Part shown: piece by piece, positions 46,877-56,220 of the stretch
How positions within the stretch are numbered: position 1 is the first letter of the stretch
Layout of the letters: each line of letters starts with the position of its first letter
From: Pelagibacterales bacterium SAG-MED01
GTDB taxonomy: Bacteria; Pseudomonadota; Alphaproteobacteria; Pelagibacterales; Pelagibacteraceae
NCBI GenBank assembly: GCA_014654455.1
Contig: JACWCY010000001.1
Span: 120,001-184,000, forward strand
Direction: 5' to 3'
DNA length: 64,000 nt
Notes under the pieces: model-generated
The model's input: only the letters and a program-made list of their open reading frames with translations
Told to the model about the DNA's origin: nothing
The model's database searches: none
Position numbers and translations under genes: made by a program

Positions 46877-48161
46877 ATTTATTTCTCCTAATTCTTTTTT
46901 TTATAGATTGAGCATGTCCTGCCAACCCTTCATAATTTGCAAGAGTTATAACTGATGGTCCAAGACTTTCAATACCCTTTTTTGATAAGTTTATGTATGA
47001 AATTCTTTTATAAAATTCATTTACGCTAATACCACTTGAATATTTTGCAGAACCATTTGTTGGTAACACATGGTTTGAACCAACATTATAGTCAGTCATT
47101 GCCATAACAGCATATTTTCCCAAACAAATAGATCCTGCATTATTAATTTTAGGAATAAATCGCTTATAATTTTTAACATTTAATTCTAAGTGTTCAGGAG
47201 CAATTTTATTTACAATTTCTATGATTTTTTTATCTGAGCTAATTTGAATTAAAATTCCATTACTAAGTAAACTTTTATTAGCAACGGATCCTCTTGGAAT
47301 TTTCTTTAATTGATTAATTATCTCAACTTTTACTTTTTCTATTAAATGTTTATTTTTTGAAATTAAAATACACTGAGCAAGATTGTCGTGTTCTGCTTGA
47401 GCTATTAAATCACTTGCAACCCATTCTGGATTTGAAAATTTATCACAAACAATTGTTACTTCTGATGGGCCAGCAGTCATTCCTTCTATTCCAACATCAC
47501 CAAAAACTTCTTTTTTAGCAGCTGTTACGTAACTATTGCCTGGACCAACTATTTTATTTACCTTTTTTATTTTCTTTGTTCCATATGCTGCTGCTGCAAT
47601 TGCTGACGGACCACCAATCGAATAAATTTCCTTAATTTTGCATTTACGAGCAGCATATAAAACTGCTGAGTTTTGTTTTCCATTTATACCAGGATTAATC
47701 ATTATAATTCTTTTTACTCCAGCAACAATTGCGGGGATAGCACTCATTAAAACACTTGAAGGATACGAGGCCGTTGAACCAGGCACATAAATTGCAACTG
47801 AATCTATAGGTATATACTTGTACTCTAATTTATTTTTAAGCTTATCAGTGTAAGAAATATTCTTAAATTTTTGAAAAGAATGAAATTTATAAATTCTTTT
47901 GTAAGCAAGATCAATCGCATCTTTAACTTTTTTATCTAGAGACTTTATTGAGTTAGAAATTTGATTTAAATTAGGAATAATAATCTTGTTTTGGTTGAAT
48001 CTTTTTTCATATTTTAAAAGAGCTTTGTCTCCATTTTTTTTAACATCTTTTATAATATTTATAACTGAAAACGAATTTGATCGAATTTTATTCTTTCTTT
48101 GTAAAAGTAAACCATCAAGAGTTTTGTCAAAATTTTTATTTTTACTATATAATATTTTCAT
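46854..48161 (-). CDS. hisD: histidinol dehydrogenase
   Basis: Last two oxidations of histidine synthesis, zinc and NAD dependent. [18 protein letters not shown] and the metal/substrate region [10 protein letters not shown], plus the [17 protein letters not shown] segment, are conserved. 435 aa. It is in the alphaproteobacterial order murA-DUF2948-hisD; its ATG overlaps the DUF2948 stop by one base. Confidence 0.95.
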   Translation of the reverse strand: MKILYSKNKNFDKTLDGLLLQRKNKIRSNSFSVINIIKDVKKNGDKALLKYEKRFNQNKIIIPNLNQISNSIKSLDKKVKDAIDLAYKRIYKFHSFQKFKNISYTDKLKNKLEYKYIPIDSVAIYVPGSTASYPSSVLMSAIPAIVAGVKRIIMINPGINGKQNSAVLYAARKCKIKEIYSIGGPSAIAAAAYGTKKIKKVNKIVGPGNSYVTAAKKEVFGDVGIEGMTAGPSEVTIVCDKFSNPEWVASDLIAQAEHDNLAQCILISKNKHLIEKVKVEIINQLKKIPRGSVANKSLLSNGILIQISSDKKIIEIVNKIAPEHLELNVKNYKRFIPKINNAGSICLGKYAVMAMTDYNVGSNHVLPTNGSAKYSSGISVNEFYKRISYINLSKKGIESLGPSVITLANYEGLAGHAQSIKKRIRRNKFVKTRLT

Positions 48162-48559
48162 TAATCTTTTATTTCATTTTGATCTTCTAATCTTACCTCA
48201 ATTGTTTCTGCTGTTAAAATAATGTGTGCATTATTATCAAAAATCAAATTAATTTCAAAATCATCTTTATTCTTTAAACAATCTATAGCTATTAATTCCA
48301 TTACCAATTCATTATTTTTCTGATTAATATTTTTAGATTTTACTTTATCAACAAAATCAAACTTGCAGATGCTGTTTATTCTTATTTTATCCTTATCTAA
48401 TTCAACTTTTTTTCTCTCAATAGATAATAAAAAAACCTTATTAGAAGAAAGATGCTTAATGTTGCCTATTTTAACTTTTGCCCCAGAACAATAAGCTGAG
48501 ATTAAATTAAGACCTTCATGGTCAGTTGCTATTATTTTTGCTAAATATTTTTTATCCAC
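48161..48559 (-). CDS. DUF2948 family protein
   Basis: Unknown-function protein of Alphaproteobacteria placed between murA and hisD. The family's AxDxEGLxxISAYCSGA-like start is seen as ATDHEGLNLISAYCSGAK, and the C-terminus has IRLEVE-like EVRLEDQ. 132 aa. One-base overlaps on both sides (TAATG style) show tight coupling with murA and hisD. No catalytic motif is visible. Confidence 0.8.
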   Translation of the reverse strand: MDKKYLAKIIATDHEGLNLISAYCSGAKVKIGNIKHLSSNKVFLLSIERKKVELDKDKIRINSICKFDFVDKVKSKNINQKNNELVMELIAIDCLKNKDDFEINLIFDNNAHIILTAETIEVRLEDQNEIKD

Positions 48560-49812
48560 TAATTTACTCTTCTAATTTTTGCTCCAATTTTTTTTAATTT
48601 TTTTTCAATATTTTCGTATCCTCTATCTAGGTGATAAATTCTATTAATTACAGATTTTCCTTTAGCCGTTAATGCTGCTAATATCAATGATACTGAAGCT
48701 CTTAAGTCAGTTGCCATAAGCTCTGCTGCTTCAAAACTTGTATTTCCTTCTACCAATGCTTTGTTACTATTGATTGAAATCTTTGCACCCATTCGATTTA
48801 GTTCTGCAACGTGCATAAATCTATTTTCAAATATATCTTCTTTAATTATTGAATTTTTATTTGCTTTACATAACAATACCATAATCTGTGCTTGTAGATC
48901 TGTTGGAAAACCAGGATATGGGGCAGTTTTTATATTTAAATTTTTAATTTTTTTATTTCCAATTATGTGAATTTCATTTTTTTTTACACTAATTTTTGTA
49001 CCAATTTTTTTTAAAGTATTTATTTCATTTTGTATAATTTTGGGAATTACGTTTTGAATTTTTAAATTTCCTACCGTTAATGCTGCTGCTATTAAATAAG
49101 TTCCAGCCTCAATTCTATCAAACATTACTGTATAGTTTGCTTCATTAACCTCACTTACACCAAATATTTTAATTTTGCGCTTTGCAATCCATTTTATATT
49201 GCACCCTATTTTATTTAAAAAATTGGTTAAATCTTTTATTTCAGGTTCAATTGCACAGTTGCTTAAAACAGTAATTCCTTTTGCTAAACTTGCTGCAATA
49301 ATTAAATTTTCAGTAGCCCCAACCGAGATTTTAGAAAAACGAATTTTAGAACCTATTAAACCCTTGGGTGCAGATGCATGAACGTAGCCTTGAATAATTT
49401 TATAACTAACACCAAGTTTTGATAGGGCTTTTAAATGAATATCTACTGGCCTTGAACCTATAGCACATCCTCCTGGAAGTGATACTTTTGCATTACCAAA
49501 CTTTGCTAACAGAGGACCTAAAACTAAAATTCCTGCACGCATTGTTTTAACTAATTTATAGGAAGCATAATTTTTGTTTTGTTTAAAATTATTTATAATT
49601 AAGTTTTTTTTGTTAAATTTAATTTTTGATCCCAATGATTGCAATAAATTAATCATTGTCTCTATATCTTTAACTTTAGGTAAATTCTTCAAATAAACTT
49701 TTTTATTTGACAATAAAGTTGCTGCTAAAATAGGTAATGAGGCATTCTTTGAACCTGATATTTTGACTTGCCCTTTGAGCTTCTTCGCTCCAAAGACTTC
49801 TAGCTTCTGCAT
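48559..49812 (-). CDS. murA: UDP-N-acetylglucosamine 1-carboxyvinyltransferase
   Basis: First committed step of peptidoglycan synthesis. The active-site Cys is in LPGGCAIGSRPVD, and KISGSKNASLPILAA is the conserved start. 417 aa. It follows dcd with a 2-bp gap. Because the catalytic Cys is kept, the enzyme should be sensitive to fosfomycin in principle; that is known for the family, not shown here. Confidence 0.96.
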   Translation of the reverse strand: MQKLEVFGAKKLKGQVKISGSKNASLPILAATLLSNKKVYLKNLPKVKDIETMINLLQSLGSKIKFNKKNLIINNFKQNKNYASYKLVKTMRAGILVLGPLLAKFGNAKVSLPGGCAIGSRPVDIHLKALSKLGVSYKIIQGYVHASAPKGLIGSKIRFSKISVGATENLIIAASLAKGITVLSNCAIEPEIKDLTNFLNKIGCNIKWIAKRKIKIFGVSEVNEANYTVMFDRIEAGTYLIAAALTVGNLKIQNVIPKIIQNEINTLKKIGTKISVKKNEIHIIGNKKIKNLNIKTAPYPGFPTDLQAQIMVLLCKANKNSIIKEDIFENRFMHVAELNRMGAKISINSNKALVEGNTSFEAAELMATDLRASVSLILAALTAKGKSVINRIYHLDRGYENIEKKLKKIGAKIRRVN

Positions 49813-49814
49813 AA

Positions 49815-50369
49815 TTAAACTTTAGGTAAAGTTACTCCAGTTTGACCCATATATTTTCCATCCCTATCAGCATATGTCACTTCTGGTTTTTCATTTCCTT
49901 TCAAAAAAATGAATTGTGCAACTCCTTCATTAGCATAAATCTTTGCTGGTAAAGGTGTTGTATTAGAAAATTCAAGTGTTACATATCCTTCCCATCCTGG
50001 TTCTAAAGGTGTAACATTTACTATAATTCCACACCTTGCATAAGTTGATTTACCTAAACATATAACCAATATATCGTCTGGAATTTTAAATTTTTCAACT
50101 GTTCTCGCTAAGACAAAAGAATTTGGGGGTATAATACATTCTGATACATTTTTTGTAACAAAATTAGTTGGTTTAAAATTTTTGGGATCAACTATTTCAG
50201 AATTTACGTTTGTAAAAATTTTAAATTCATCCGATACTCTTGCATCATATCCGAAGGAAGATAGGCCATAAGATATACTATCCCCTCTAACTTGCTTTTC
50301 TTCAAAAGGAGAGATCATATCTTTTTCTTTAGACATTTTTCTTATCCATTTATCTGAAAGAACTGTCAT
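49815..50369 (-). CDS. dcd: dCTP deaminase
   Basis: Converts dCTP to dUTP for thymidylate synthesis. [16 protein letters not shown] and the downstream [19 protein letters not shown] match the family core with its catalytic Glu. 184 aa. Its ATG shares a base with the stop of a 33-codon gene (TAATG), so it is probably translated by coupling. Confidence 0.94.
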   Translation of the reverse strand: MTVLSDKWIRKMSKEKDMISPFEEKQVRGDSISYGLSSFGYDARVSDEFKIFTNVNSEIVDPKNFKPTNFVTKNVSECIIPPNSFVLARTVEKFKIPDDILVICLGKSTYARCGIIVNVTPLEPGWEGYVTLEFSNTTPLPAKIYANEGVAQFIFLKGNEKPEVTYADRDGKYMGQTGVTLPKV

Positions 50370-50470
50370 TATTTATTTTTCTTCTTTATTTTTTTTTGAA
50401 AAAGCTTTCTTTTCTTTAAGTTTTTTTTTAATGCTAAGCCCAAACGCTCATTTTTATCTTTTGAGTTCAT
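50369..50470 (-). CDS. 33-residue basic microprotein
   Basis: Open frame from ATG 50470 to TAA 50369, protein starting [20 protein letters not shown] and continuing as an almost purely basic helix. The ATG overlaps the stop of the upstream 95-aa gene (ATGA) and its own TAA overlaps the dcd ATG (TAATG). Both junctions are exact, which supports real translation. A basic short protein with an (N)ERLxxALKxNLKKRK start occurs in other Alphaproteobacteria as I recall, but I name no family. Confidence 0.65.
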   Translation of the reverse strand: MNSKDKNERLGLALKKNLKKRKLFQKKIKKKNK

Positions 50471-50754
50471 TCTTTATCTGGATTAGTAAGAAAGTCTAAT
50501 GTAATTGGTTTTGAAGTGTCTAAAGTTTTTACCTTTGGGTCGTCTAATTTAGATCCCTCTTTAGCTAATCTTTTAGCTTTTCTTTCTGCTAACTTTTTTT
50601 CTCTTTTAGCCTGTTTCTCCATCAACTTTGCAGACTTTGTACTTTTAAAATCATAATGTATACCAGCAGATGCTAAGGGGCCATTATATTCAAAATATTC
50701 CTCTTTGATTAAAAGGTCATTCTTATCATAGATTATTTTTGTATATATTTTCAT
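50467..50754 (-). CDS. conserved hypothetical protein, 95 aa
   Basis: Not recognised. The N-terminal half (MKIYTKIIYDKNDLLIKEE..YFEYNGPLASAG) looks globular and beta-rich; the middle is a Lys/Glu/Ala helix (KLMEKQAKREKKLAERKAK) and the tail is polar. No signal peptide or membrane segment. It leads the operon with the 33-aa protein, dcd, murA, DUF2948, hisD and infA. An RNA- or ribosome-related role could be guessed from the basic helix, but there is no direct support. Confidence 0.7.
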   Translation of the reverse strand: MKIYTKIIYDKNDLLIKEEYFEYNGPLASAGIHYDFKSTKSAKLMEKQAKREKKLAERKAKRLAKEGSKLDDPKVKTLDTSKPITLDFLTNPDKE

Positions 50755-50850
50755 GGCTCATTTTTAGAAATTATTTATAACCTAATAAAATAATAAGGCA
50801 ATAATTTGTAAAAAAATGCTTTATTATCAATAAAATAATTTAAACAAAGT

Positions 50851-50924
50851 GCCCCTATAGTTAAATGGCATAACATGTCCATGGTAAGGACAAATTTCAA
50901 GTTCGATTCTTGGTGGGGGCACCA
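50851..50924 (+). tRNA. tRNA-Thr (GGT)
   Basis: 74-nt cloverleaf on the plus strand: acceptor GCCCCTA with TGGGGGC, anticodon stem TGTCC/GGACA around loop ATGGTAA giving GGT, T-loop TTCGATT, discriminator A and encoded CCA. It reads ACC and ACU. It stands alone, at the edge of a glycosyltransferase/membrane protein group. Confidence 0.94.
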
Positions 50925-50935
50925 TTCACAATTTT

Positions 50936-51640
50936 TTAACTTTTTAACGATAAAATCAATAAGTTTTTAAGTGTTCTAAAAACTTCAAGTTTTGGGATTT
51001 TAGAGTATCCCTCTTTTCTATCTTTAAAAATAATTGGTATTTCCTTTATCATAAAATTTCTTTTTTTAATTTCATATAATGTTCCCATAAAAAAACTATA
51101 ACCTTTAGTTTTTACAATATCTAAATGAAAATTTTTTAATTTTTTAAGATTAAAGCCTCTATAAGCATTAGTATATTCATTTGAATTAATCTTAAGAAGT
51201 TTTTTTATGATTTGATTACCATATCTACTTATTAAAAGTCTTCGACCTTTCATTAAACATTTTCCTCCAGGTACATATCTTGATCCAATAACAAAAGGGA
51301 AGCTATTAAGATAATAAATAAATTTTTTAATTTCTTTTGGGTCATGTGATAAATCTGCATCCATTGTTATTAAATATTCATAATTTTTTTTTTTTGCAAA
51401 GTCATATGCTAGTTTATGGGCACTATCTAAACCCAACTTTTTTTTTCTTGATATTAAGAATAGATTTTTATCTTTATTTTTTAATTTGAGTACCTTTCTG
51501 CCAGTCCCATCTGGAGAGTTATCATCTATTATCAAAATATCTGTTTTTGTAGTATGTTTTTTAATTTTAGATATCAACTTAGCAATATTACTTACTTCGT
51601 TGTATGTTGCTGTAAAGACTAATATTTTTTTTTGAGACAT
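50936..51640 (-). CDS. family 2 glycosyltransferase, polyprenyl-phosphate mannose synthase type
   Basis: GT-A fold enzyme moving a sugar from a nucleotide donor, likely to undecaprenyl phosphate. N-terminal FTATYNEVSNIAKLI and DDNSPDGTG bind the nucleotide; the metal motif is DADLSHDP. The length of 234 aa and the QII-x-KLLKINSNEYTNAYRGF block resemble DPM1/dolichol-phosphate mannosyltransferase without membrane helices. It is divergent (84 bp) from a polytopic membrane protein that could use its product. The sugar is not determined. Confidence 0.85.
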   Translation of the reverse strand: MSQKKILVFTATYNEVSNIAKLISKIKKHTTKTDILIIDDNSPDGTGRKVLKLKNKDKNLFLISRKKKLGLDSAHKLAYDFAKKKNYEYLITMDADLSHDPKEIKKFIYYLNSFPFVIGSRYVPGGKCLMKGRRLLISRYGNQIIKKLLKINSNEYTNAYRGFNLKKLKNFHLDIVKTKGYSFFMGTLYEIKKRNFMIKEIPIIFKDRKEGYSKIPKLEVFRTLKNLLILSLKS

Positions 51641-51724
51641 GATATAGATATATCAGTCAAAATTTTTACATCAATATTATTTGATAGTGGGAGTTTTAAT
51701 AAAAATATGATTTAATATAATTCT

Positions 51725-52984
51725 ATGATTAACAACTTTAAAAAATTTTTTTTTTATTATCTTTCACTACTTTTTATTTTTTGCTTCATTTATTTGGTTA
51801 AAAAACATGATGTTGGTAACGACTCAACCATCTCTGAATGGATAATAAATTATTCAGGAGGATTTACAAAAAGAGGCATAATAGGTGAAATATGTATATT
51901 AATAGCTAATACTTTTAATATAAGCTTAAGAGATACTATTCTTATTTTTCAAATTGCAATTGTTGCTTTATATTTTGTATTATTATTTATTTTAATTAAA
52001 GATATAAAAACAAATAGAATTATAATATTTTCAATTTTTTCTCCAATATTTATTTTATATCCTGTTGCTGAAGTTGAAGTTTTAGCGAGAAAAGAAGTAT
52101 TTATTTTTTGCATTTTTATTCTCTATCTTTTAATAAACAATCCTATTTTTAGAGATTTGTATAAAGTTATATTTTTAAGTTTAGCAGTATTAATTTGGGA
52201 ACCAGTAGTCTTTTATTTTATATTCTTTCTTGCAGTCGATGTAATAGACAACAAGTGGGAAAGTATTGATAAAAAATTCTTTTTAAATTTAACCTTTTAT
52301 TTTCCTGCAATATTAATTGCTGGATATATAGCCTTAAATCCAATTTCTGTTGAGAACCATGCAATTTTAGAAAACTTTTTAGAAAAAAACTTTAATGAAA
52401 CTTGTTACATGTCATGTGGAATGTTAAAATCTAAGGCAAGTCTTTATGCGCAATTTGAAGCTAACTTTGAAAAGTATTCTTTTGAAGTTTTTTTTAGATA
52501 TTTTTTAATAATTTTATTTGGTTTTGGCCCACTTATCATCTTATCAAAAAATTCAAATCTTACTCTAAATAATATTCTATTCTTCAAATATTTTTCAAAT
52601 TTATTTATGCCAATATCAATCATGTTATTACCTGTAATAATATTATTTTCCATGGGATATGACTGGGGGAGATGGGTAAATATAAGTTATGTTTTCTCAA
52701 TAATTTTTTATCTTTATCTTTTTAAAAATAAAAAAATTAACTTAAATAATTTTATTCTAGAAAAAAGATATTTTAAATTAATAAACAATAATAAAATTTT
52801 TATAATTTTATTAATTGTTTTTTGTTTTGGCTGGAACCCAAAAACAGTTATGACTGGAGATGTCTCTACAAATCCACTTTGGAAAATTCCTTATAATGCA
52901 AGCAAACATATATTTGGATTTGAAAGTTTTAGAATTTTACAAGACTCACCGCTATCTATTTGGCATAAAAAATTTATTGAATAG
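51725..52984 (+). CDS. polytopic membrane protein of unknown function
   Basis: 419 aa with about nine to eleven hydrophobic segments, starting with a helix at residues 9-25. No named domain is recognised. Polar motifs between helices include WIINYSGGFTKRGIIGE after helix 1, EVLARKE between helices 3 and 4, and DWGRWVNI near residue 315. This topology, with an acidic/basic loop after helix 1, is reminiscent of GT-C glycosyltransferases or EpsG-like polymerases. Its neighbour is a polyprenyl-phosphate-sugar synthase. The role in surface glycan synthesis is inference. Confidence 0.7.
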   Translation: MINNFKKFFFYYLSLLFIFCFIYLVKKHDVGNDSTISEWIINYSGGFTKRGIIGEICILIANTFNISLRDTILIFQIAIVALYFVLLFILIKDIKTNRIIIFSIFSPIFILYPVAEVEVLARKEVFIFCIFILYLLINNPIFRDLYKVIFLSLAVLIWEPVVFYFIFFLAVDVIDNKWESIDKKFFLNLTFYFPAILIAGYIALNPISVENHAILENFLEKNFNETCYMSCGMLKSKASLYAQFEANFEKYSFEVFFRYFLIILFGFGPLIILSKNSNLTLNNILFFKYFSNLFMPISIMLLPVIILFSMGYDWGRWVNISYVFSIIFYLYLFKNKKINLNNFILEKRYFKLINNNKIFIILLIVFCFGWNPKTVMTGDVSTNPLWKIPYNASKHIFGFESFRILQDSPLSIWHKKFIE

Positions 52985-52990
52985 TAAAAA

Positions 52991-53707
52991 TTATTTGTAA
53001 AAAATTCTTCTTAAAAATAGAGTTATTAAAATTAAAATAGCAAAAGCTATTATTGGTAAATATATTTCTTGAGAAGTAAGGAGGTCTATAATAGATGGCG
53101 CTTCTAAATTCTGTGATATAATTTTTTCCAATCCACTTCCAATTGAACAAACTAAAAAAAGTTGAGGCAACATCCCAAGTAATGATGCCCAAAAAAAATT
53201 TGACGCTTTAACATTAAACATACATGGTAATACATTCGATATAGCAAATGGTATTCCACCTACAAACCTGTAAATTAATAAATAAGTAAATTCAGACTTT
53301 TTAAATTTTTTTTCTAAGTTCTGAAATTTACTTAAAAATTTTTGTTTTATGATGTCTTTCAGAAAATAATTTGCAAAAACATATAATCCTGTTGCGCCAA
53401 TTGATAATCCTATTATTAATAATATAAGACCAAGCCATTTTCCAAAAATAAAACCTGCAAAAATTGCAACTGGAGACCCAAATCCTGCAAACATAACCCA
53501 AATAATTGTAAATAAAATAAAAGTTAAAGCTAATATAAAAAAGTTGGCTTGTCTTAATTCAAAAAAATATTCCCTATTATTTTTTATAAAATCATAACTA
53601 GTAACTTCCTGAAGACTAAATTTTGAAAAAAAGAAATACAAAAATAGTCCCAAGAAGACCATGTAAAATAAACCAATAAATAATTTAATTTTTTTTGTTT
53701 TTTCCAT
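52991..53707 (-). CDS. TVP38/TMEM64 family membrane protein
   Basis: Inner-membrane protein of the SNARE-associated/VTT (DedA-like) superfamily, members of which act in lipid or ion handling. Five or six hydrophobic segments; the family core is GFGSPVAIFAGFIFGKWLG and YRFVGGIPFAISNVLPCMF. 238 aa. Convergent with the polytopic protein with a 6-bp gap. Substrate unknown. Confidence 0.85.
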   Translation of the reverse strand: MEKTKKIKLFIGLFYMVFLGLFLYFFFSKFSLQEVTSYDFIKNNREYFFELRQANFFILALTFILFTIIWVMFAGFGSPVAIFAGFIFGKWLGLILLIIGLSIGATGLYVFANYFLKDIIKQKFLSKFQNLEKKFKKSEFTYLLIYRFVGGIPFAISNVLPCMFNVKASNFFWASLLGMLPQLFLVCSIGSGLEKIISQNLEAPSIIDLLTSQEIYLPIIAFAILILITLFLRRIFYK

Positions 53708-53800
53708 TAATTTTTAAGATAATAATAAAATCTTCCATTTGCTATTTATATATTTAATTACTATAAAGATCGAAATTTATTAAAAATTTATTCACAATTT

Positions 53801-53941
53801 ATGAAAAGAACATATCAACCTTCCAAAATAAAAAGAGCAAGAAAACATGGATTTAGATCCAAAATGAAAACCAAAGGTGGAAAAAAACTTTTGGCAAGAA
53901 GAAGAGCTAGAGGAAGAAAGTCATTAACTGTATCTGGTTAA
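53801..53941 (+). CDS. rpmH: 50S ribosomal protein L34
   Basis: 46-residue basic ribosomal protein. The start [19 protein letters not shown] and the end [15 protein letters not shown] are typical. Shorter than common gene-call cut-offs. It starts the conserved run rpmH-rnpA-yidD-yidC, with rnpA beginning 4 bp after its stop. The 93 bp before it should carry the promoter. Confidence 0.97.
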   Translation: MKRTYQPSKIKRARKHGFRSKMKTKGGKKLLARRRARGRKSLTVSG

Positions 53942-53945
53942 ATTG

Positions 53946-54287
53946 ATGAAAAGCAAAATACTTGCTCTTTCGAAAAACGAAGAATTTAAAGACTTACTCA
54001 AAAAGAAAAAAGTTTCAAATAAATATGTTACAATTTTTTTTGGTCACTTGGATAAAAAAAATAATAAAAGATTAAATATAAGTTTTGTGACTAAGAAAAA
54101 ATTAGGAAATGCTGTTAAGAGAAATAAAATAAAAAGAAGATTAAGAGATATTATGAATGATGCTTTTAAGAAAATATCTATAAAATTAAATTATTCATAT
54201 CTTGTTATTGCCAAGCCAACCATGTTAAACAGTGAATTTAAAGTTATAAAAGAAACCTTATTTGAAGAATTTAATAAAATAAAATAA
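53946..54287 (+). CDS. rnpA: ribonuclease P protein component
   Basis: Protein subunit of RNase P, which trims tRNA 5' ends. The RNR motif is visible as [11 protein letters not shown] with the preceding KKLGNAV. I chose ATG 53946 (113 aa); an in-frame TTG lies directly before it. Its stop overlaps the yidD ATG (TAATG). Confidence 0.93.
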   Translation: MKSKILALSKNEEFKDLLKKKKVSNKYVTIFFGHLDKKNNKRLNISFVTKKKLGNAVKRNKIKRRLRDIMNDAFKKISIKLNYSYLVIAKPTMLNSEFKVIKETLFEEFNKIK

Positions 54288-54538
54288 TGAATATTTTGAC
54301 CTACATACTAATTAAATTAATTAAAGGTTATAAATTTTTAATTAGTCCTTTGCTTGGTCATTCTTGTAGATATTTGCCAACTTGTTCTGAGTATAGCATT
54401 GAGGCTCTAAAAACATTTGGTTTAATTAAAGGCACATTTTTAAGTCTAAAGAGAATTTTTTCTTGTCATCCAGTAAAATTTCTAGGAGGTGGTGAGGGAT
54501 TTGATCCTGTTAACAAAAATATGAAAGTTAAAAAATAA
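54287..54538 (+). CDS. yidD: membrane protein insertion efficiency factor YidD
   Basis: Small membrane-associated protein that helps YidC-dependent insertion. The family signature is [22 protein letters not shown] with its conserved cysteines, then [20 protein letters not shown]. 83 aa. Both ends overlap neighbours by one base (TAATG), so rnpA, yidD and yidC are strongly coupled. Confidence 0.95.
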   Translation: MNILTYILIKLIKGYKFLISPLLGHSCRYLPTCSEYSIEALKTFGLIKGTFLSLKRIFSCHPVKFLGGGEGFDPVNKNMKVKK

Positions 54539-56220
54539 TGGATTCAAAAAATGTTATAGCAGCAATAGCTTTATCTTCTGCAGTGATTGTTCTTTATTCA
54601 TTATTCTTTATCCCAGAACAATCGACTACAAAGCAAAATTTAGCTGAAAAAAATAAAATTGAACAAAATACCGACACACCAAGTTTAGAGGAAAAAGAAA
54701 CACTGGTTCAAATTTCAAGAGAAGTTGCTTTGAAAGAAAGCAAAAGAGTTCAATTTGAAAACCAAAGTGTAGTGGGATCAATATCTTTAAAAGGAGCAGC
54801 AATTGATGATTTAACATTTAAAAATTATAAAATCAGTCTTGAAAGTGATGAAAGAGTTACCCTATTAGGCCCAAGAAATATTGAAGAAGGATATTTGATT
54901 GAAAGTGGTTTTGTTACATCTGATAAAAATATTGACATTCCAAATTCAGATACTATCTGGTCAGTGGTTGGAAATAATAAATTGACTGAAAAATCTCCAA
55001 TTAAATTATCTTGGAGTAACAATCAGGGAATAACATTTGAAAAAGAAATTTCACTAGATGATAAATTTTTATTTTCTATTAAACAAAGGGTAATAAATTC
55101 TACAGATAAAAAATACGACTTTTACTCTTATGGTCAAATAATTAGAAACAAAATTCCTGAAGGTCTGTCGAATTTTTATATTCTTCATGAAGGTCCAATA
55201 GCTACTTTAGACGATGAACTTATAGAAGAGGATTATGATGATATTCAGGAAAAAAAATTTTCAAGAACTTCTCAAAAAGGGTGGCTTGGTGTTGGTGATA
55301 AATATTATGTAGCTTCTTTAATACCACCAAAAAATGAGGAATTTAAAACAACATTTGATTATAAAAATAAATTCAGAGCAAATTTTATTACAACAATTCC
55401 ACAAGCGTTAAATAAAAATAGTTCGATAGAAAATAACCTGAAAGTAATAGTTGCTGCAAAAAGAGTTGATGTAATAGATGGTTATGCAGATTCCTTAAAA
55501 ATTGACAAATTCGATTTGGTAATTGATTGGGGCTTTCTATATTTTATAACTAAACCACTATTCTTTGGTATTGATTATTTCTTTAAACTTTTAGGAAATT
55601 ATGGTTTAGCTATTATTGCTATAACAATTTGTATTCGATTAACCTTTTTTCCGTTGGCTAACTTTTCATTTAGAAGTATGGCTAAGATGAAAGCACTTCA
55701 GCCTGAAATGGTAAGACTTAAAGAGCTCCATAAGGATGATAAAATGAAATTACAGCAAGAGATGATGGCACTTTATAAAAAAGAGAAAGTAAATCCTATG
55801 TCAGGGTGTCTGCCTATACTGGTACAGATCCCAGTTTTTTTTGCACTATATAAAGTATTATTTGTAACGATTGAAATGAGACAGATGCCTTTCTACGGCT
55901 GGATTCATGACCTTAGTGAACGAGATCCAACAAGTTTATTTAATTTATTTGGTTTGTTGCCTTATGATGTGCCTTCATTTCTAGTTATTGGAGCATGGCC
56001 TGTGGCGATGGGAGTTTCAATGTGGGTTCAGCAGAAATTGAATCCCGCACCTACTGATGCTATGCAAGCAAAAATATTTATGTTTTTTCCACTTTTCTTA
56101 ACTGTAATACTTGCACCATTTCCTAGTGGACTAGTAATTTATTGGACTGTAAACAATATTTTAACTATGGCTCAGCAAGTGTTTATAATGAAGCGAACAA
56201 CAGTTAAAACTGTAACTTAA
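54538..56220 (+). CDS. yidC: membrane protein insertase YidC
   Basis: Inserts and folds inner-membrane proteins with or without Sec. An N-terminal helix (residues 7-24) is followed by a large periplasmic beta domain to about 330 and the conserved five-helix core from about 345, including FRSMAKMKALQPEM and NPMSGCLPILVQIPVFFALYKVL, each in canonical form. 560 aa. Its TAA overlaps the argB ATG. In many Alphaproteobacteria yihA/engB comes next; here it is absent. Confidence 0.96.
   Translation: MDSKNVIAAIALSSAVIVLYSLFFIPEQSTTKQNLAEKNKIEQNTDTPSLEEKETLVQISREVALKESKRVQFENQSVVGSISLKGAAIDDLTFKNYKISLESDERVTLLGPRNIEEGYLIESGFVTSDKNIDIPNSDTIWSVVGNNKLTEKSPIKLSWSNNQGITFEKEISLDDKFLFSIKQRVINSTDKKYDFYSYGQIIRNKIPEGLSNFYILHEGPIATLDDELIEEDYDDIQEKKFSRTSQKGWLGVGDKYYVASLIPPKNEEFKTTFDYKNKFRANFITTIPQALNKNSSIENNLKVIVAAKRVDVIDGYADSLKIDKFDLVIDWGFLYFITKPLFFGIDYFFKLLGNYGLAIIAITICIRLTFFPLANFSFRSMAKMKALQPEMVRLKELHKDDKMKLQQEMMALYKKEKVNPMSGCLPILVQIPVFFALYKVLFVTIEMRQMPFYGWIHDLSERDPTSLFNLFGLLPYDVPSFLVIGAWPVAMGVSMWVQQKLNPAPTDAMQAKIFMFFPLFLTVILAPFPSGLVIYWTVNNILTMAQQVFIMKRTTVKTVT

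Noticed and set aside
50851-50924. tRNA-Thr as a phage or island attachment site
   Set aside because: No integrase gene and no repeated tRNA 3' end were seen nearby.
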